DNA of 6,132 nt from the NCBI GenBank assembly GCA_045593645.1, contig JAZNWZ010000106.1, positions 1 to 6,132 on the forward strand, given 5' to 3'. The translations under genes were made by a program, and so were the position numbers. The notes beneath the pieces were generated by a model. That model searched no databases, had not been told where the DNA came from, and saw nothing but the letters and a program-made list of their open reading frames with translations. This document shows, one piece after another, positions 1-5,592 of this stretch; position 1 is the first letter of the stretch; every line of letters begins with the position of its first letter. Source of the DNA: Fimenecus sp045593645 (lineage in GTDB: Bacteria > Bacillota > Clostridia > Oscillospirales > Acutalibacteraceae).

Positions 1-205
1 CACCTGTTTCGATAGTAATTGTATCTTCTTTAACTGCTACAACTCTACCACAAATGCCACCGATTGTAACAATTTCATCGCCAACTTGTGTGTTTTCACG
101 AATTTCTTGTTCCATTTTTTGTTGTTTCTTTTGTGGTCTGATAGTAAAGAAATACATTGCAGCAAAAAGAACAACCATCATAATAATCATTGTGCTGTTT
201 CCCAT
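1..205 (-). CDS. yajC: Preprotein translocase accessory subunit YajC (N-terminal part, cut by the left edge)
   Basis: Small single-span membrane protein that associates with the SecDF part of the Sec translocase. The window holds the first 68 residues; the C-terminus lies beyond position 1. Residues 5-22 are a strongly hydrophobic membrane segment, followed by the family's basic stretch RPQKKQQK (residues 23-30). A short soluble domain then begins with GDEIVTIGGICG (residues 42-53), the typical YajC core. I chose the ATG at 205-203 because GGAGGA at 222-217 lies 11 nt upstream (slightly long) and no ATG or GTG start is seen just upstream in frame. It follows tgt after 90 nt, as in the common queA-tgt-yajC-secDF order, so secD/secF may lie to the left (inference). 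A promoter in the gap suggests it can be transcribed apart from queA-tgt. Confidence 0.93.
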   Translation of the reverse strand, partial: MGNSTMIIMMVVLFAAMYFFTIRPQKKQQKMEQEIRENTQVGDEIVTIGGICGRVVAVKEDTITIETG

Positions 206-236
206 AGTAATATTTGTCCTCCAATATTTTAAATAA

Positions 237-272
237 CTCAATTATTATACATAATAAAAACTTTTTTTGCAA
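237..272 (-). promoter_or_regulatory. Candidate sigma-A promoter for yajC
   Basis: Reading on the minus strand there is a TTGCAA -35 box (272-267, 4 of 6 consensus), a 17-nt spacer and a perfect TATAAT -10 box (249-244). The expected transcription start is near 238-237, giving a leader of about 32 nt before the yajC ATG. The spacer length is ideal. I see no clear intrinsic terminator between tgt and this site, so read-through from tgt probably also reaches yajC. Confidence 0.55.
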
Positions 273-295
273 CCCTTTTAGAAAAATTAATACAA

Positions 296-1426
296 TTATA
301 TTCTTGTATCTAATCTATCAACATATTTATTATAGAATTCATCAAAAGTATCATTATCAAGAGCTTCACGAATTCTAGTCATGAGATTGTTGTAAAAATA
401 AAGATTATGCATTACACAAAGTCTCATTGCCAACATTTCTTGAGCCTTAAACAAGTGTCTGATATATGCTCTTGAGTGTTTTTGACAAGTTGGGCAATTG
501 CAAGTAGGGTCAATTGGTAAATCGTCTTTCTCATACTTTTTATTATTGATATTGATTATACCAGCATCTGTAAATAAATGACCATGACGGGCGTTTCTAC
601 TTGGCATAACACAATCAAAAAGGTCAACTCCCCTTCTAACACCTTCTAAAATGTTACCAGGTGTGCCCACACCCATAAGATATCTAATTTTATCTGCAGG
701 CATATATGGTTCAACTGCTGAAATTATTCGATACATATCTTCTTTTGGCTCGCCAACTGCAAGACCACCAATTGCATAACCATCAAGGTCGAGTTTTGCA
801 ATTTCTTTCATATGGGCAACTCTTAAATCTTCAAAGGTACAACCTTGATTAATGCCAAATAACAATTGATTTTTATTGATGGTATCTGGTAAAGAATTAA
901 GTCTTTCCATTTCAGCCTTGCAACGAATAAGCCATCTTGTAGTTCTTTCACAAGATTGTTTTGAATATTCATATTTAGCTGGATTTTCAACACACTCGTC
1001 AAAAGCCATGGCAATTGTTGAGCCAAGATTTGATTGAATTTGCATACTTTCTTCTGGCCCCATAAAGATTTTATGACCATCAATATGTGAAGAAAAATAC
1101 ACACCTTCTTCTTTGATTTTACGAAGTGATGCAAGTGAGAAAACTTGAAATCCACCACTATCTGTAAGTATTGGTCCACTCCATCCTGTAAATTTATGAA
1201 GTCCGCCCATTTCTTTCACAAGTGTATCAGTAGGTCTTAAATGCAAATGATAGGTATTACAAAGCTGAACTTGACAGTTTATATCTTTTAAATCGTAAGC
1301 AGATACGCCACCTTTAATTGCACCTTGTGTTGCAACATTCATAAAGGCAGGAGTCTGAACTGTACCGTGAACTGTTTGAAATTCGCCTCTTCTAGCATTG
1401 CCATTTTTCTTAATAAGTTTATACAT
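296..1426 (-). CDS. tgt: Queuine/preQ1 tRNA-guanine transglycosylase
   Basis: Cytosolic enzyme that swaps guanine-34 in the anticodon of tRNAs for Asp, Asn, His and Tyr for the queuosine precursor preQ1. Its 376 residues match the E. coli enzyme (375). Visible landmarks are TDSGGFQ with the catalytic Asp89; FDEC with Asp143 and Cys145, where Cys is the bacterial preQ1-type residue; GINQG (191-195); GGLAVGE (220-226); and FDCVMPSRNARHG (270-282), whose Asp271 matches the family nucleophile. The zinc site is complete: Cys309, Cys311, Cys314 and His340, with the family's 25-residue gap before His. The start is fixed by AAGGAGA at 1437-1431 just upstream of the ATG; this site overlaps the queA stop. 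queA lies 9 nt upstream on the same strand, so the two are probably translationally coupled and act in the same pathway: Tgt inserts preQ1 and QueA then modifies it. Nothing is broken or missing. Confidence 0.98.
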   Translation of the reverse strand: MYKLIKKNGNARRGEFQTVHGTVQTPAFMNVATQGAIKGGVSAYDLKDINCQVQLCNTYHLHLRPTDTLVKEMGGLHKFTGWSGPILTDSGGFQVFSLASLRKIKEEGVYFSSHIDGHKIFMGPEESMQIQSNLGSTIAMAFDECVENPAKYEYSKQSCERTTRWLIRCKAEMERLNSLPDTINKNQLLFGINQGCTFEDLRVAHMKEIAKLDLDGYAIGGLAVGEPKEDMYRIISAVEPYMPADKIRYLMGVGTPGNILEGVRRGVDLFDCVMPSRNARHGHLFTDAGIININNKKYEKDDLPIDPTCNCPTCQKHSRAYIRHLFKAQEMLAMRLCVMHNLYFYNNLMTRIREALDNDTFDEFYNKYVDRLDTRI

Positions 1427-1435
1427 AAAATCTCC

Positions 1436-2464
1436 TTAATAAATAAACATACAATCTCCAAAACTGAAAAATCTGTACTTTTCTTGAACTGCGGTTTTAT
1501 ATGCATCTAAAACTTTCTCTCTGTCGTACAATGCAGAAACAAGCATTATAAGTGTACTTTCTGGTAAATGGAAATTGGTGAGTAAAGCATCAATGCATTT
1601 AAACTTATATCCAGGATAAATAAAAATGCTTGTCCAATCGTCGAATTCTTTCATTTCACCTTGACTTTGCATTACACTTTCAAGTGTTCTGCAACAAGTA
1701 GTACCAACACCTATAACTCTGCCACCATTTTTCTTTGTCTCGTTAATTAAATCAGCAGTTTCTTTTGGAATATGATAGTGCTCTGAATGCATTTCGTGGT
1801 CTTCAATATTCTCTGCCTTAACAGGTCTAAAAGTACCTATTCCCACATGCAAAGTCACATAGCCAATTTTAATGCCTTTTTCTTCAATTTTTGCCATAAT
1901 TTCATTGGTAAAATGAAGACCTGCAGTTGGTGCTGCAGCCGAGCCTAATTCTTTAGAATAAACAGTTTGATAACGTTCTTTATCCTTAAGTTTTTCAGTG
2001 ATATAGTGAGGTAAAGGCATTTCACCAACTTTATCCAAAACCTCGTAAATATTTGAAGCGTTATAACTAAATTTAGCTATTCTGTTTCCATTTTCAAGGA
2101 CCACTTCAATCTTGCAACAAAGAATTCCATCACCAAAAGTAAATTCAGTGTCAATTTTTGCTCTTTTTCCAGGTCCTGTTATACATTCCCATTTGTCGTT
2201 TCCAAGGTTATTTAAAAGCAAGAATTCAACGATAGCGCCTGTGTCTTTTTTTACACCATAAATTCGAGCAGGAAGTACTCGAGTATTGTTTAAAATTAAG
2301 CAGTCTCCAGGATTTAAATAGTCAATAAAATCGTAGAAATGTTTGTGCTCAACTGTTTCATTTTTTCTTGATAAAACCATCATTTTAGAGTGGTCTCGAG
2401 GCTCAATTGGAGTTTGAGCAATCAATTCTTTGGGCAAATCGTAATAAAAATCAGATTTTTTCAT
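1436..2464 (-). CDS. queA: S-adenosylmethionine:tRNA ribosyltransferase-isomerase
   Basis: Cytosolic enzyme that moves the ribosyl part of S-adenosylmethionine onto preQ1 already in tRNA and rearranges it to epoxyqueuosine, the step after Tgt. The 342 residues are the usual length for the short QueA form. Conserved blocks are seen in order: DLPKELIAQTP (9-19), NNTRVLPARI (59-68), GEMPLPHYI (147-155), GSAAAPTAGLHFT (174-186), LHVGIGTFRPV (205-215), HEMHSEHY (223-230), GVGTT..RTLES (252-263), TNFHLPESTLIMLVSA (296-311) and FFSFGDCMFIY (332-342). The ATG at 2464-2462 has GGAG at 2475-2472 seven nt upstream. Residues 257-258 are Cys-Cys where other QueA proteins carry various residues, so I attach no meaning to this. 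It is the first gene of the leftward operon, divergent from the lysine operon, and probably uses the promoter overlapping 2528-2556. Confidence 0.98.
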   Translation of the reverse strand: MKKSDFYYDLPKELIAQTPIEPRDHSKMMVLSRKNETVEHKHFYDFIDYLNPGDCLILNNTRVLPARIYGVKKDTGAIVEFLLLNNLGNDKWECITGPGKRAKIDTEFTFGDGILCCKIEVVLENGNRIAKFSYNASNIYEVLDKVGEMPLPHYITEKLKDKERYQTVYSKELGSAAAPTAGLHFTNEIMAKIEEKGIKIGYVTLHVGIGTFRPVKAENIEDHEMHSEHYHIPKETADLINETKKNGGRVIGVGTTCCRTLESVMQSQGEMKEFDDWTSIFIYPGYKFKCIDALLTNFHLPESTLIMLVSALYDREKVLDAYKTAVQEKYRFFSFGDCMFIY

Positions 2465-2503
2465 TGTGTTTCTCCGTAAAAATATAGAAAATATTAAAAT
2501 TGT

Positions 2504-2532
2504 TTGACATAAACGCTTTATAATGGTATTAT
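2504..2532 (+). promoter_or_regulatory. Sigma-A promoter of the lysine operon
   Basis: A perfect TTGACA -35 box (2504-2509), a 17-nt spacer and a TATTAT -10 box (2527-2532, 5 of 6 consensus). The start falls near 2539, exactly at the 5' base of the lysine riboswitch, which independently supports the call. A nearer TATAAT at 2519-2524 sits only 9 nt from the -35 box and cannot be the partner. Confidence 0.85.
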
Positions 2533-2556
2533 ATTATCGCGATTGAGGCGCGACAA
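2521..2556 (-). promoter_or_regulatory. Candidate sigma-A promoter for queA-tgt
   Basis: On the minus strand there is TTGTCG (2556-2551, 4 of 6 consensus), a 17-nt spacer and a perfect TATAAT (2533-2528). The start would be near 2521, leaving a leader of about 57 nt before queA. The -10 box covers the same bases as the -10 box of the rightward lysine promoter, and the -35 box lies in DNA encoding the 5' side of riboswitch helix P2. It is the best match I found in the divergent region, but the weak -35 leaves doubt. Confidence 0.5.
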
Positions 2557-2704
2557 AAATCAGTAGCGTTTTTGAAACTCCCAAGAGTTTTTGATGAAGC
2601 GTGAAAGGGTTTGTCGCCGAAGAAAAAACAGGGCTTGGGAATGTTTATTCTGGTTGTATTATTAACAGTAATGCAACTGTCAACATTTATGATGGAGTGC
2701 TTTC

Positions 2705-2724
2705 GTATTATGAATTCATAATAC
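2705..2724. repeat. Perfect 20-nt palindrome between aptamer and terminator
   Basis: GTATTATGAATTCATAATAC is its own reverse complement. In RNA it can form an 8-bp stem with an AATT loop, starting at the last base of riboswitch helix P1. It may be part of the expression platform or, as DNA, a binding site for a dimeric protein. The sequence alone does not say which. Confidence 0.8.
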
Positions 2725-2735
2725 TATGTATTTTT

Positions 2736-2771
2736 ATCAGTAATGATGACGTTTATCATTACTGATTTTTT
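2736..2771 (+). terminator. Intrinsic terminator of the lysine riboswitch
   Basis: A perfect 12-bp stem (2736-2747 paired with 2755-2766) with a 7-nt loop GACGTTT, two bases of which can extend the stem, followed by six T residues (2766-2771). It sits between the aptamer and the asd ribosome binding site, where the OFF-state terminator of an L-box belongs. Bases 2743-2751, in the 5' arm and loop, can instead pair with 2704-2711 at the end of P1 (8 bp with one bulged G), a candidate antiterminator. Confidence 0.92.
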
Positions 2772-2776
2772 ATAAC

Positions 2777-2798
2777 AAATGATATACTATCATTTTTT
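2777..2798 (+). other. Second small hairpin with a T-run before the asd ribosome binding site
   Basis: AAATGATA (2777-2784) pairs with TATCATTT (2788-2795) around a 3-nt loop, and T residues run to 2798. The stem is all A-U except one G-C pair, so it is a weak terminator at best. It ends directly against GGAGGT at 2799. It could be a back-up attenuator, a structure affecting ribosome access, or chance in AT-rich DNA. Confidence 0.4.
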
Positions 2799-2804
2799 GG
2801 AGGT
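2799..2804 (+). promoter_or_regulatory. Ribosome binding site fixing the GTG start of asd
   Basis: GGAGGT, a near-perfect Shine-Dalgarno sequence, lies 8 nt before the GTG at 2813. It decides the start of asd, since no ATG is suitably placed in frame. Confidence 0.9.
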
Positions 2805-2812
2805 AATTTCAA

Positions 2813-3892
2813 GTGAAAAAGTACAATGTAGGTGTAATTGGTGCAACAGGTATGGTTGGCCAACGTTTTATGACTCTTTTAGATGGTCATCCATGGTTTG
2901 ATGTTAAGGTTCTTGCAGCAAGTCCACGTTCTGCTGGTAAAAAATATATTGATGCTGTTGGCACAAAGTGGTGTATGGATGTAGAAATTCCTGAAGCTAT
3001 GAAAGATATGGTTGTTATGGATGCAACTGCAGATATCGAAAAAATTGCTTCTCAAGTTGATTTTGTATTCTGTGCAGTTGATATGAAAAAAGATGAAATA
3101 AAAGCATTAGAAGAAGCATACGCTAAAGCAGAGTGTCCTGTAATTTCAAATAACAGTGCTCACAGACACACTCCTGATGTTCCAATGATTGTTCCTGAAC
3201 TTAATGCTGACCATGCAAAGATTATTCCTGCTCAAAGAGAAAGACTTGGCACAAAGCGTGGTTTTATTGCAGTTAAATCAAACTGCTCACTTCAAAGCTA
3301 TGTTCCAGCACTCTACCCTCTTTCAAAATTCGGCATTAAAGATGTTCTTGTTTGTACATATCAAGCAATTTCAGGTGCAGGTAAAACATTCCAAACATGG
3401 CCTGAAATGATTGACAATGTTATTCCATATATCGGTGGTGAAGAAGAAAAGAGTGAAAAAGAACCACTTAAGATTTGGGGTAAGGTTGAAGGAAAAGAAA
3501 TTGTTCCTGCAACATCACCTAACTTTACTGCTCAATGTCTTCGTGTACCTGTTTCTAATGGTCATATGGGTGCAGTGTTTGTAAGATTTGAAAACAAACC
3601 TTCAAAAGAAGAGATTTTAAATATTTGGAAAGATTTTGCTGGTCGTGCACAAGAATTAGAACTTCCACACGCTCCAAAGCAATTCCTTAACTATTTTGAA
3701 GAAGACAATATGCCACAAACAAAGCTTCAAAGAGACCTTGAAGGCGGTATGGCAATTTCTATTGGTCGTCTTCGTGAAGATACACAATATGACTATAAGT
3801 TTGTTTGTCTTTCACATAACACACTTCGTGGTGCTGCAGGTGGTGCAGTTCTTATGGCTGAACTTCTCTGTGCAGAAGGTTACATGGACTAA
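2813..3892 (+). CDS. asd: Aspartate-semialdehyde dehydrogenase, archaeal/fungal-like type
   Basis: NADP-dependent cytosolic enzyme that reduces aspartyl phosphate to aspartate semialdehyde, the branch point to lysine, diaminopimelate, threonine and methionine. It has 359 residues. The N-terminal nucleotide-binding motif is GATGMVGQRF (10-19). SNNSAHR (112-118) and VPELN (127-131) follow. The catalytic cysteine is Cys158 in KSNCSLQSY. GAGKTFQTWPEM (188-199) and RVPVSNGHMG (244-253) carry likely substrate contacts, with His251 the probable acid-base residue. SHNTLRGAAGGAVLMAELL (334-352) closes the cofactor site. Length and motifs fit the archaeal/fungal-like Asd branch, also found in Clostridia, rather than the E. 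coli type. Translation starts at GTG; the other complete genes here use ATG. It is the first gene behind the lysine riboswitch, so lysine should repress it. dapA begins 24 nt after its stop. Confidence 0.97.
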   Translation: MKKYNVGVIGATGMVGQRFMTLLDGHPWFDVKVLAASPRSAGKKYIDAVGTKWCMDVEIPEAMKDMVVMDATADIEKIASQVDFVFCAVDMKKDEIKALEEAYAKAECPVISNNSAHRHTPDVPMIVPELNADHAKIIPAQRERLGTKRGFIAVKSNCSLQSYVPALYPLSKFGIKDVLVCTYQAISGAGKTFQTWPEMIDNVIPYIGGEEEKSEKEPLKIWGKVEGKEIVPATSPNFTAQCLRVPVSNGHMGAVFVRFENKPSKEEILNIWKDFAGRAQELELPHAPKQFLNYFEEDNMPQTKLQRDLEGGMAISIGRLREDTQYDYKFVCLSHNTLRGAAGGAVLMAELLCAEGYMD

Positions 3893-3916
3893 TATTTTTC
3901 ATTAAGGAGAATTTTT

Positions 3917-4807
3917 ATGAGTAACAATCCAATTTTTACTGGCTGTGGTGTTGCTATTGTTACACCTTTTAATGATGATTATAGTGTTAACTACCCTGCC
4001 CTTGAAAAATTATTAGAATTTCACATCGCTAATGGTACTGATTCAATTGTAATTTGTGGTACAACTGGTGAAAGTGCAACTCTTACACCACAAGAACATT
4101 CAGATGTAATTAAATTTACTTGCGATGTTGTAAACCATAGAATTCCTGTTATTGCAGGTACTGGTAGTAATGAAACAGCATATGCAATTGAACTTTCACA
4201 AGACGCTGAAAAAGCCGGTGCAGATGCAATGCTTGTTGTTACACCTTATTATAACAAATGCTCTCAAAGAGGTCTTGTAAAGCATTATAACGCTATTGCT
4301 GATAATGTAACAAAGCCAATTATTATTTATAATGTTCCAAGCAGAACTGGTGTAAATGTTCTTCCAACAACTTATGCTGAACTTTGTGAGCATAAAAATA
4401 TTGTTGCAACTAAAGAAGCAAGCGGTAATATTTCACAAATTGCTGAAACTATTGCACTTTGTGGTGATAAGCTTGATGTTTATTCAGGTAATGACGACCA
4501 AATTGTTCCATTGATGTCTCTTGGTGGTAAAGGCGTTATTTCTGTTCTTTCAAATATTTGTCCAAAGATAGCACATGATATTCCAACTCTTTATCTTGAA
4601 GGTAAAGTCAAAGAAAGTGCTGAGCTTCAACTCAAATATTTAGAGCTTTGTAACGCAATGTTTATGGATGTTAACCCTATTCCTGTTAAGGTTGCAATGC
4701 AAATGATGGGTATGGATGTTGGTCCTCTTCGTATGCCTCTTTGCGAAATGGAAGATGCAAAAACTGCAAAACTTGAGTCAATTCTCAAAAAATATGAATT
4801 AATCTGA
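3917..4807 (+). CDS. dapA: 4-hydroxy-tetrahydrodipicolinate synthase
   Basis: Condenses pyruvate with aspartate semialdehyde, the first step committed to diaminopimelate and lysine; the fold is a TIM barrel and family members are usually tetramers. It has 296 residues (E. coli 292). Numbering runs five ahead of E. coli: GTTGES (48-53) with Thr49/Thr50, TPYYNK (109-114) with Tyr112, IYNVPSRTG (137-145) with Tyr138 and Arg143, and the Schiff-base Lys166 in TKEASGN. The Thr50-Tyr138-Tyr112 relay is therefore intact and the enzyme should be active. Of the E. coli lysine-inhibition residues, Ser53, Ala54, His61 and Asn85 are kept, but His53 and Glu84 are replaced by Pro58 and Tyr89, suggesting weak or no lysine feedback (inference). 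AAGGAGA at 3904-3910 sets the ATG start. dapB follows after 20 nt. Confidence 0.98.
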   Translation: MSNNPIFTGCGVAIVTPFNDDYSVNYPALEKLLEFHIANGTDSIVICGTTGESATLTPQEHSDVIKFTCDVVNHRIPVIAGTGSNETAYAIELSQDAEKAGADAMLVVTPYYNKCSQRGLVKHYNAIADNVTKPIIIYNVPSRTGVNVLPTTYAELCEHKNIVATKEASGNISQIAETIALCGDKLDVYSGNDDQIVPLMSLGGKGVISVLSNICPKIAHDIPTLYLEGKVKESAELQLKYLELCNAMFMDVNPIPVKVAMQMMGMDVGPLRMPLCEMEDAKTAKLESILKKYELI

Positions 4808-4827
4808 TTTTAATTGGACGTGAAAAA

Positions 4828-5580
4828 ATGACAAGGATTATTTTAAGTGGTGCTTTAGGAAAAATGGGTAAAGCAATTACTGCTTGTGTAGATAACCGTA
4901 ATGATTGTGAAATCGTTGCAGGCGTTGATTTAGCAGCAGCAGAAAGTTCTTTTCCTATTTTTAAATCATTTAACGATATTAATGTTGATGCAGATGTGAT
5001 TATTGACTTTTCGCACCCATCAGTACTTGCTGATTTGCTTACATTTGCAAAAGAAAAGAAAATCCCTGCAGTAATTGCTACAACAGGACTTACTGAACAA
5101 CAAGTTGACTCTATTAAAGAAGCATCAAGTGAAGTTCCACTTTTCTTCTCTGCAAATATGTCAATTGGTGTTAGCTTAGTTTCAGAACTTGCTAAAAAGG
5201 CAGCTAAAGTACTTCAAGGTAGTTTTGATATTGAAATTGTTGAAGCACATCACAATCAAAAAATTGATGCACCAAGTGGTACTGCATTAATGCTCGCTGA
5301 TTCAATTTCAGAAGCACTCGAAGAAAAGCCAGTTTATGAATTTGACCGTCATTCAAAGAGAATGAAACGAACAAAGAACGAAATTGGCATACATGCAGTT
5401 CGTGGTGGCACAATTGTTGGTGAACACGAGATAATCTTTGCAGGTCCTGATGAAGTTATTAAGATTTCACATTCTGCATATTCAAAACAATTATTTGCAA
5501 ATGGTTCAGTTAATGCAGGCTTGTTCCTTGTAGGCAAAGAACCTGGCTTTTACTCAATGAAAGACCTTGTGAATGAATAA
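4828..5580 (+). CDS. dapB: 4-hydroxy-tetrahydrodipicolinate reductase
   Basis: NAD(P)H-dependent reductase that converts the DapA product to tetrahydrodipicolinate on the way to diaminopimelate (for cell wall) and lysine. Its 250 residues are a little shorter than E. coli DapB (273). The N-terminal Rossmann domain has SGALGKMG (7-14), then DFSHP (60-64) and ATTGLT (84-89). FSANMSIGV (107-115) leads into the substrate domain with the family signature EAHHNQKIDAPSGTA (139-153), in which His141/His142 and Lys145 match the catalytic His159/His160 and Lys163 of E. coli. RGGTIVGEHEI (192-202) and the C-terminal FAGPDEVIKISHSA (204-217) are also typical. The ATG is preceded only by a weak GGA (4816-4818), so translation may be helped by ribosomes leaving dapA 20 nt upstream. 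The next gene starts 12 nt after its stop. Confidence 0.98.
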   Translation: MTRIILSGALGKMGKAITACVDNRNDCEIVAGVDLAAAESSFPIFKSFNDINVDADVIIDFSHPSVLADLLTFAKEKKIPAVIATTGLTEQQVDSIKEASSEVPLFFSANMSIGVSLVSELAKKAAKVLQGSFDIEIVEAHHNQKIDAPSGTALMLADSISEALEEKPVYEFDRHSKRMKRTKNEIGIHAVRGGTIVGEHEIIFAGPDEVIKISHSAYSKQLFANGSVNAGLFLVGKEPGFYSMKDLVNE

Positions 5581-5592
5581 GGAGATAAGAAA

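Larger units (their letters stand above)
2539..2771 (+). ncRNA. Lysine riboswitch (L-box) with terminator expression platform
   Basis: A cis-acting leader RNA that binds lysine and, by the known family mechanism, favours a terminator so that the downstream biosynthesis genes are switched off. Family landmarks are GAGGCGCGAC (2545-2554), AGTA (2562-2565), GAAAGG (2603-2608), GTCGCCGAAG (2613-2622) and CTGTCAA...GGAG (2678-2697). By hand pairing, P2 is GGC/GCC (2547-2549 with 2616-2618) plus GACAAA/TTTGTC (2552-2557 with 2610-2615). The P2 tip stem is AAACT/AGTTT (2575-2579 with 2586-2590). P3 is AAACA/TGTTT (2626-2630 with 2642-2646), P4 is a 9-bp helix (2653-2661 with 2669-2677), and P5 is short (2681-2685 with 2690-2694). 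Loop L2 CCCAAG (2580-2585) is perfectly complementary to L3 CTTGGG (2634-2639), the known kissing interaction. P1 (about 2540-2545 with 2700-2705) looks weak, with two U-U mismatches. The aptamer is about 2540-2705; the expression platform runs to 2771. Confidence 0.95.

Noticed and set aside
54..236. Plus-strand open frame of 60 codons with a hydrophobic tail
   Set aside because: It lies opposite yajC, whose minus-strand frame has clear family motifs and a ribosome binding site. The apparent hydrophobicity is a shadow of that membrane-protein gene.
206..295. Terminator after tgt
   Set aside because: Runs of A and T are present, but I could not find a convincing stem-loop. The stretch is better explained by the yajC promoter.
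823..1179. Minus-strand open frame of 118 codons inside tgt
   Set aside because: It sits in another frame of tgt, has no family motifs, and the tgt frame here contains the catalytic and substrate-binding residues.
2465..2521. preQ1 riboswitch in the queA leader
   Set aside because: queuosine genes sometimes carry one, but the leader of about 57 nt shows neither the C-rich loop nor the A-rich tail arrangement of preQ1 aptamers.
2519..2524. TATAAT as the -10 box of the lysine promoter
   Set aside because: It is only 9 nt from the TTGACA box, and no suitable -35 exists at 16-18 nt. TATTAT at 2527-2532 has the right 17-nt spacing and places the start at the riboswitch 5' end.
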